DNA from: Pagrus major
Lineage: Eukaryota > Chordata > Actinopteri > Spariformes > Sparidae
Direction of reading: 5' to 3'
Length of the DNA: 64,000 nucleotides
NCBI RefSeq assembly: GCF_040436345.1
Contig: NC_133219.1
Location: forward strand, 17,630,958 to 17,694,957
Positions 36,470 through 45,400 of the stretch are shown one piece after another. The position numbers and the translations under genes are program-made. Below the pieces are notes generated by a model. It was not told the DNA's origin and made no database searches. It saw only the letters and a list, made by a program, of their open reading frames with translations. Each line of letters begins with the position of its first letter. The stretch's first letter is position 1.

Positions 36470-39400
36470 GCACGCACATACTATACAGGCAAAAATACAC
36501 ACACCAGAACACACCAAATTCCATTCCCCCTCTGTTTGACACGAAGCTTCAATATTATCTGGCGGATTCTCGACGAACATCTGCACCACTATTAAGTTAC
36601 AACCACCCCCCCACCCCCCACCCCCGAGAGGCAACAGAATCAGCTCCATCAGAAATGACTGAATAAGGAAATTCTCCCGTAGTGGAAAGTAGCGGGACGA
36701 CCAACCATCACAATGAACGTCCTTGAAGGTTTCATTGTGAAAAGACGCTGAGAGAGGCTGTTTTTGACCCGGAGCTGACAAGCTCCGCTCCGTTTTCTCC
36801 TTCACCGTTGAAATACAATGCTTACGGAGGAGAACTGGAGTGAGCCATTCTCCTGCATGTTTCAACACACACACTTAACACACACACACATTCACTTTTA
36901 CACACGTGTATGTTCTCACACCAAAAGGCTGTCACTCGCACATCTTTAAGAAATCACTCGTCCCCCATTTGAATAAACACTTTCTGGGGCCTTGGTCAAA
37001 TAATTATGGTAACAATATACAGCGCCCGGCGATGACAGGAATAATATCGGCTCTGTTCATCAACAAGGTAATTTGTGAGGTCTTGCCGACTGGAGGTAGA
37101 AAGAATATGCTGACATGCAGTAATGGTATATGGCCAAATGGTAATGATATTTTGACAGCAGCTATCTGCAACGCTGGGGCTCCCACGAGCTGCCAGTGGG
37201 TTGTGCAATACTGAGGCAATACAATGAAAAGTCTAATTGTCCCTCCAGTAGACATATAGATAGTTTGACAGAATAACTTACCACCTCGAGGCAGTCCACT
37301 ATTTTGCTTAGCTTGTCTTCTGGTAGATTGGCCAAGAGTGAAACACTGACAGAAAAGACAAAACACAGACGATGAACTTTTATTTCTAAATCTACATTCG
37401 AATACAAAATTACTATACATTACACATGCAGGACAATGTAAGTGATCTAAACCTGTTGTTATCAGTTTTTAAATTTTGCTTTTATATTTATAAAAATTAT
37501 CATTGATTATAATTTGGACTGTTTTCTTGATCCCAGATCTGATGCTCAACTCTCTTTGCAAAGCTTGTTGCAGCTTTTAGCCTCGTTTACCTTCTTTAAG
37601 CTTCTTGTTTTTGTTCTAAGCCACTAAGCTCACAGTATGGACAGGCTGGCTAATGGCTTCCTGCCCGCTGAACGACAGACAGCCAAATTAAAGGAGTTTC
37701 TAGTAAAGAAAGTTAAAAATCTAGCAGAGAAGAATTAGGCCATCAATGATGTACCTGTGACTGTCGGGTGGTTTTGGAATCTTTCTGCCCCCTACTGGTC
37801 CGAAATGGCAAAATGCAGCTTTAAATGTAGGTATAACTGTTGCTATGGGAAGAAAAACTATATAGTTTATCCATAAAAACGATGTCATTCTTCCACCTCT
37901 ATCCTGGACATTACTTTCTTTTTTTTACTTGTCATTACTTACATAAAAGTTCTTGTACATGATCGCTTACGAGAATCATAACAGTAAGGTGATGCCAGCT
38001 TGTCGGCTATAGTTTTCGGCTAACCTTCTGAGGAAGTTGCGGTACTGTTCATGCCGTGTCTCAGCCGTCCTCCTCATGATGTTCTGAAACACCTCCCTGT
38101 CCAAAGCCCACGTCCTCACTTTGTTCACCGCTGTAAAAGCAACATCACATCCATCAGAAAGTGGGGCAGGGTCAAGGTTCTGACCTTTCAATGAACTAGT
38201 TAGCCTGATCGGTAAATTTGAAAGGAGTCACAGCTGTTTTCAATGGCAGAGGAAAATTTGACTGACTGATGGAAGAGTGAGTGAGTTATTTTCTCCTCCC
38301 TTATCTTTCTTGCTATTTTCTACTTTAATTAAAGCCCTCTGTCACCACAGAGTAATTATGCATTGTTTTGTTTTGTCAGATGCACAAAGGAGGCGAGAAA
38401 AACACTGTAATCTGTCCCCCATCTTGGTGGTGAGTCCGATCAAATCTACAGAAACTCTGAGACGAGCATCTGTTGGTGCAGGGAGGAAGTAGCTGTGAAA
38501 GTTTGACATGAACCGGTAGCAAAGAAAGAGTTCCCCTTTATCCACATCATCTGTTATCATGTAAAATCCACTCAGAGAGGCTTGTCAGACTGTCACGGTT
38601 TTGCCACTTCACCCAGAATTTTGAGGTCAGCTCAGTGTCCCTCCCCTAAGGGCCACCAGTCAATTACTTGGTTAAATATACAAACCTGGACAAAGAGCAC
38701 TCACATAGAAGATGGTATGTGCTTTCCAAATGCCAGGGAGGTGAAAACCAATCACAATGCAAAGCTGTGGATATCATGTAAAGCCTTTGTCAACAGACCC
38801 ATCCAAAAGCTTGTTTACTTCGGTCCTAATGACCTATCTGATTCCCCTGCTCTCACTATCACGCGATCCTCGGCTTTAAGAAGTCACCGCAACTCAGATG
38901 AAGGTCACAGAAGAGTCAGATTGCATTCGGGAGTGAGTTGGAGGGAGATAAAAGAATATGAAGTGATATTGGACAGGATGGGAAATTTGTTTTTATTGGC
39001 TAGTGTGGCCACTTAAATAAAAATGGTAGCTGCCATCTTTTACCCTCAGCCACAGTCACAATTCTGCATGTGGTAGCTGGTGTTATTTAATCTGGTGTGA
39101 ATTTTCATTGAGTTTTTTCATGTTTAGCGCCAGTTTATCTCCACAGAAGGAACAGCTAGTGCAGCAACTAGTTTTGGCTCCGACTTGGTTGTGAATAGGA
39201 ACAACCTGTTCAATATTTCATTTTTGACTCATTTGCAAATGCTTATGGGAGGCCTTAAATTACAGCAGTGGTAAAAATGTCCTTTTTCATGGAGCAAGGG
39301 TGTGACTAATAAAATTAGGCTCTGAGTAGCAGATTTGCTTTGTGCTCCATCAGCTCTGGCCGTTCAATACGTTTCAGCTTTAGATCTTTAGGTAGGTATT

Positions 39401-42400
39401 TGTCAGTGACCTCTCAAAGCACAACCAATGACATGACAGTTGTGCACAACTTAAAGTTAGAGCCCAAGCTATTTTTTTTTTTCTGACTTGAATTGAGGGT
39501 CTAAAGACACTGAATGTTGTTTTCTGTACAAATTGTAAAACCCACCAAGGCAGTGTGATTGTGATTTTGAGCTATATAAAGAAAACTGACTTGACTTGAC
39601 AGTTATATCGGTAACAATGTATATCTTGTCCGATATGCGCAGATTTTACGTTTTTTTATTTTTTTTTAGAGATTATAATGCAGACAAAGATGCTCAGGAT
39701 AATGTATAATTAATTAATTCCCAGGAAGTTGACTGTTTCAGTGCTCTTACTTCATTTTATTTAGACAATAAAGTGTTATTGTTAAGCTGTGAAATATCCT
39801 CCCTCTGTAACTGTTGATAACCACATTTGAATGATCACTGAAAAAAAAAAGTGTGTATATCGGCCTGTATATCAATACCACAGTTTTTTACTTCCTCATA
39901 TAGGTGTCAGCATTTGCCCCAAAAATCAAGTATCAGTCGGGCTCTACAGAAAGCAACACTATGTAACTTTTAAAGTAATTCTGGAGAATGATAGTCGGTT
40001 GTCTCAGGTCCCAGATCATGTAATACCAACACTTTGGGTTAATGGTTGGGGTCAGACACCATGACCTGATTTGGTATTTGATTGTGATTGTTATTTGACG
40101 ATCTGGGCATGAGACTGGTGTACCCTGCCACTCGCCCTATATTAGCTTGGATTGACTCCAGCCACCCGTGACCATGCAAGGAATTTACAGAGGATGGATG
40201 GATGGATAGAAGGAAACTCAACAATCATCACTATCACTATCAATATCTTTCGGCAGAAAGCTACCTAGTGTTGCTTTCAAGTAATCGTTCAACATTTTGA
40301 AAAGTACACTTTGACAAGAGATCTGCACCAGTTCTGTGCAGAGTCTCATGGTGACAACAAGACACAGGTAGCCACTGCTCCTGGTTTTTGTCAATCCGAT
40401 GAGGAGAAGTTGAGTTCTGAGGTAGTTTTCTTCTGTAGAAATGTCAGAATATTTACCTCGTACTGATGCAGTCCTTGTGCAGTTGTACAGAATGGCTAGT
40501 TCTCCAAATGTGGTCCACACCGTTATCGATGTGAGCAGTTTGTTCTGTTGAAACACATCCAGCTTCCCATCTGTAAATATGAAACAAGGACAATCAATAG
40601 TTTTGTTTGAATCCCACAATTAGGACACAGATTAACAGAAACAGGAGACAGACACATGCTACAGGCAGTCCAGTGACATTTAAGTTGATTCAGCTCATTA
40701 ACAAAGGACAACGAGCTAGGTTACTGATCATTTGGCTAGAACATAACAAAATTCTTCTTCTGCTTTTCATGATTTCAGCAGCTGGTAGTTGAGCAGGGTA
40801 ATATATCAATATTACACCATTATCATGATATGAGGCTATATATCGAGATATTTGGTCAAAAATATTGTGATTTTTGTTTTTGGCGCCCACTTCTAGCATT
40901 TATGAAGTGCTTTTAAGGAGATTTCAAAATATCAAGATATATCTCCTATAGCCTACAAATACAGTATATATTATTTTAAGGCCATACTGCCCAGCCCTAG
41001 CTTGTTTACATAAAACACCTAAAAATAAGCAGGTAATACAGAGACTTGATACGTACAGACATGCAGGTTTCATTTCCTGTATTTCCTGTAATTTGACAAT
41101 TTTAGGAGCCTCTTTACAACATGAATCCTGGAATATATCACAAATAATAGTTGCTAAATCTTTCATATAAACAAAGAAACAACAATATACCCCTTTGTCC
41201 TCTCCTCCTTCCCACCATCTGTACCTACTGTTGGCGCAACAGAAGGCATAACGTGTATTTTTTGGCTCTTGGGCCGTCAGTGACCCTGAAATGAAGTCAT
41301 TTGCTGCACAAATTATGACTCAAATTAAAGACTTAATTAATGAGATTACAATCACTGGCTCCTGACGTCCATGGGATTATTTCAAGGGCTTTCATTAGTG
41401 AATAATCATCAGTCATGAGCTGTTTTATTACCTTAGTGACTGCTCACATCACAAGAGCAAAAGCAGTGTTGGATTCAGTTTTTGGTGGTAAAACATGTCA
41501 CAGATTCATTGTCACAGCCAAGATTCTGTTTCATACATTATTTATTTTACAGACAATTTAATATGAATAGTTTTGGTCATATTTGGATACATCCCATCGT
41601 GTCAGGATTACATTTGCTTCAGTGACTCTACATGACTGTACTACTGACTGACCTGCTGCATTTTCCTGTCCAGGGTGAGAAATCATTGTATCACCAGACA
41701 GCAGAACACATTCTGGGACATTTTGTCTGTGAATGGCTAATTTCACCACCAACTACACTGGCAGATGACCAACCATTGTTTCGAGGCCATGTGGTCATCC
41801 ATAAATTTTGGTTGCCTGGTTACTTTGAGAGATTCACTATGAATGAAAAAGTTCCCTTTAGGAACCAAAAAACTACCAACCCACCATTAAATTATTTTAT
41901 TAAAGCAAATAAACGAGTAAGTAAATCAGTAAATGAATAAGGAAGGAAATAAATGGGTGAAAAACACATGTTAAGATTTAAAGAGTAGGGTTATGGTACA
42001 TTTCAGTTTTCTGCCAAAAGATGATAAACTTTTCAGAGGCTAAAATAATTTCAGTATACGTTTTTCACTAACATTAGGTCAGTTAAATGTTCAAACTGGT
42101 CTAAAGGATTGCAAAAGTTTAGATGCCATTCATCTGTGTCGATCACTGGAACCAATCGAAAGCTTGCTTGACTTAGAGCTGCTGTGTCTCTTTGATTTGC
42201 TTGGCTCGTGGTCCGGAAAGCTGTACAGTAGCCAGTAAGGGCAAAGTTTGAGAACTTGCGAGAAGTTTCTGGTAAAGAAAAAAGTCACTGTTTCCCACAC
42301 ATATATTTCATTTGGGTGGTGCGCCCAGGTATATTAACATTTAAAAGTTAAAGTATATTTGGCGACCCATTTCCCGATTTATACTTTTTGTTTTAATCCG

Positions 42401-45400
42401 TCCGAGAGAACGACGCCATCTGCGATCAATCAGTGAACAATCTGCCCTTGCTCTTCCCCTCATGCCTACCATCAATCACACATGCTCTGCAGACAGAGAG
42501 ACGCTCGAAAGTGCCCTCTTGTATGCCCCTACGGTAGATTAACCATGATAAAGTATGCTCTAGGTGCCGACGAGATAAAGTGCCCTCTAGGGTGCTCTTC
42601 CAGTGGACAAAACATGGTGAAGTGCCCTCTAATCACAAGCTTCTATGCACTGGTCCCCTCTTTTTACCCCTGCCCCTCAAACATCCTGAGTCCGCCACTG
42701 GCTGATTTTTGAGTTTCATTCTCAGGTTGTTAAATATCTACGTCTCGCAACAAGTAGACAGTCTTTCAGTGGGAGACACTGCGAGTAGAATGTGTCAATA
42801 TCCATACTTGAAGGAACGGTCATCTCAACGCAGCCCACTAAGGTGCATCAGCCGCTGCAGGAAGTGGACAGAAAAGCTCACTTGCTAATTAACTTCTTCC
42901 AGACCAAAAAGAAGAAGAAGATCAAACAGGACTGGACCTACCTGCCAGGACAAACAGATGGTTCCCAGGTTCCCCCTGCTTGATGACGTACTCTCCCTGC
43001 TGGTAGGTGCGTTCATACATGCACTCCACCATGTCTTTGATCTGCTGCAGCTCCAGCCTCCTCAGGTACTGGTTCTTGTTCAGGGCATCTGTCAGCAGCT
43101 TCTTCACACTGGTCACAGTCAACAGGGGAAGAGTTAGAAATGTGACGTACGCTGTGCAGTTTTTGACTGTTGACATTTTAGCAATTTTTATGACTATAAT
43201 GGACAGAAGTGGACTGAATTACAGCTTGTTTGTTACATATATTTACTCTAGATGTGTTTTTAGTGCCTTAGTATCAGATAAAGAGGAAAGAAATAAAGAT
43301 TTTTTATTTATGTATTTAATTTGTGAATATTTGCAGTTTTACTTAGTCTTCCATGTCAGTAAACTGAAGATCTTTGGGGTTTTGACTGGTCAACAACAAG
43401 CAAGCAATTCGGATACATCAACTTTTGTGAAAATTGTCATGGATATTTATCATATTTTCTGAAATCTTTGACCTAATAATTTGAAAATTGATCAAGAAAA
43501 TAATCAACAGATTAATTTATTTAAAAATAATGTTGTTGTCTGTGGCCCTCCTTCTTTGCTTTCTTTTCTTTTTTCTGTCTTTCCATCTGTTCCTCCATCC
43601 AGCTCTTATTTAATTTTTTCTCTCTTCATTCCATCTGTTTTTCTGAATGTCTCTTTCTTTACTTCTTGTATTTTCTTCCCTATTTTTTTCAGTTGTTGTC
43701 TTTCTTTCCTTCATGCCATTTTCCTTTTTTACTTACTCAGTTTTTACTACTTTGCTACTTTTTTTTATCCATTTCCATTCTTCTTTTCTTCAGCCATACC
43801 CTTTTTCTTTCCTAATTTCCTTTTTTCCTTCCTTCTATCCTTCGCCTGTTTCTGAAACTGGTCTGAAAACTAGTAAAACAGCCTATTCATTACTACTTTT
43901 CATGCCAAGTAGTACTTGTTTGTGTTAACTGAGGTAAACTTCGGGGTATTTTCTGGTAAGTAGTAAGTAGAATATGCTCTATTCTAGTTTTAAGACCTCC
44001 TTAAGTAAAATGTCTTTTTAAGTACTTCTCCCTCTGCTGATTGCATTTATGTGGTATGTTCCTGAGCCCACTGAGCCACCAGGACACCCACCTCCACATT
44101 ACTCACCACGTTTTTAGTCTGAGTGATAAATATTTTGTCTCCTGTGAGAAGATGACTATTTGCAGCCTCTGGGCTCCTTCCAACGATGAATCAAGTGAAA
44201 CAGCGAAAACATAAAATCATCATGAGCTGTCAAAGTTCACCACTGCGCATTTTAACAGCTGCAGCGAGGGGCCGTAAGAAGAAGACATCGCTTCCTTCGG
44301 GGAGTTGTTAACCGAAAAGGTTAAGAGTCACGGTTGAACGCAAACTATAGATCATGAGACCCGGTCGCTGCTCAGAGAGATGAGCGGTGCAGGTGGTGGG
44401 TGGTCTGTTTATCCACCTTATCATGTGTAATAAATTATCACTTTGGGCTTCATAAAGCCCGAGCAGATGACGTCCAGTCCTTTATTTTTATACCCACATC
44501 CCTTTCTCCCACCAAGATGCGTCATTACTTCTGCCCGCGTCTGCAACATGTTACACTGTCACTCACTGAAGATGACTTTTCTGTTTCAAAGGGCCAGCCT
44601 GCCTCATTTACATTGGTTTGGGTTATATAATACATGCTGGGCTTATTAGCAGCATATGTTTTAAACATGAGGATCAGGTTGAGAGAAGGAGACTCTGCAT
44701 GCTCACATTTATTCAATGCTGAGTGCTGCGTTCATCTTGTACAACATGAAGAACAATTACGGTGACAAAAGGCAATTTGCCTTTCATGTTGGGAAGTCTA
44801 ACAGGATTTGCTGATTAAATAACCTTTTTTGTTGTCTCTCTGAGCTTGTTGTGTGTGTGAGTTGACGTGCGGGGTGGTCACACATTTGGATTTGATCGTA
44901 ATGTATCTCTCCGCAGCTTGTCAAAACAACTGTAAAACATGGCTCTCTTTCTTTGTCGGCTTGTGTTAAAATGACAAACGAGCACTTATTGTGTTTGCAT
45001 TCATTTAAGCTGCAACAGAACAAAAGTGGCTGATTAGAGAGAGCGCTTGAAGAGACGTGGGCAGCATGTGTTGACTGTTGAAGGTGCAATATGTAAGAAT
45101 TTTGGTTGAAACTTAACTAACTAAAAATAACTAACATGATCAGTTTCAGAGTTTTTGCATTATATCAAGGCTGTCTATGTACTGTGTTGCAAAGATATCT
45201 ACTGAATTTAGCATGCTAACCAGCTAGCCCCAGCCTGACCTGTCTCATAATACCACTGCAAGCTCCCACTCTGGACCACTAACTGCATGACTAACTGAAC
45301 TAACTGAGCTAACTAGCTAACGGCAACTACAGTTAGCAGCAATTAGCAGTTACTTTGGTGTTATGCTGCCCCCTATTTGTTAGGAGTGACGTTGCTTCGA

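Larger units (their letters stand above)
38131..40456 (-). other. prkg2: prkg2 intron 3
   Basis: A 2.3 kb intron. Fragments between 39599 and 39950 (TTATATCGGTAACAATG, TATATCGGCCTGTATATC and TATCAGTCGGGCTCTAC) match pieces of a common fish repeat. At 40020-40215 is a fragment like a retroposon 3' tail. No exon was recognised. Confidence 0.6.
40571..42941 (-). other. prkg2: prkg2 intron 2
   Basis: A 2.4 kb intron. It contains an inverted-repeat element at 40787-41000, a candidate regulatory block at 41230-41450, and an imperfect tandem of AAAGTGCCCTCT-type units at 42508-42630 followed by a repeat-like tail (GAGTCCGCCACTGG). No exon was seen. Confidence 0.6.

Noticed and set aside
36362-36874. 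170-codon minus-strand frame over the CA repeat
   Set aside because: Its carboxyl part is a VC dipeptide run and the rest has no family signature; it lies within an intron.
43481-43928. Strongly hydrophobic plus-strand frames that resemble membrane proteins
   Set aside because: They derive from a T/C-rich low-complexity tract, which always encodes Phe, Leu and Ser.
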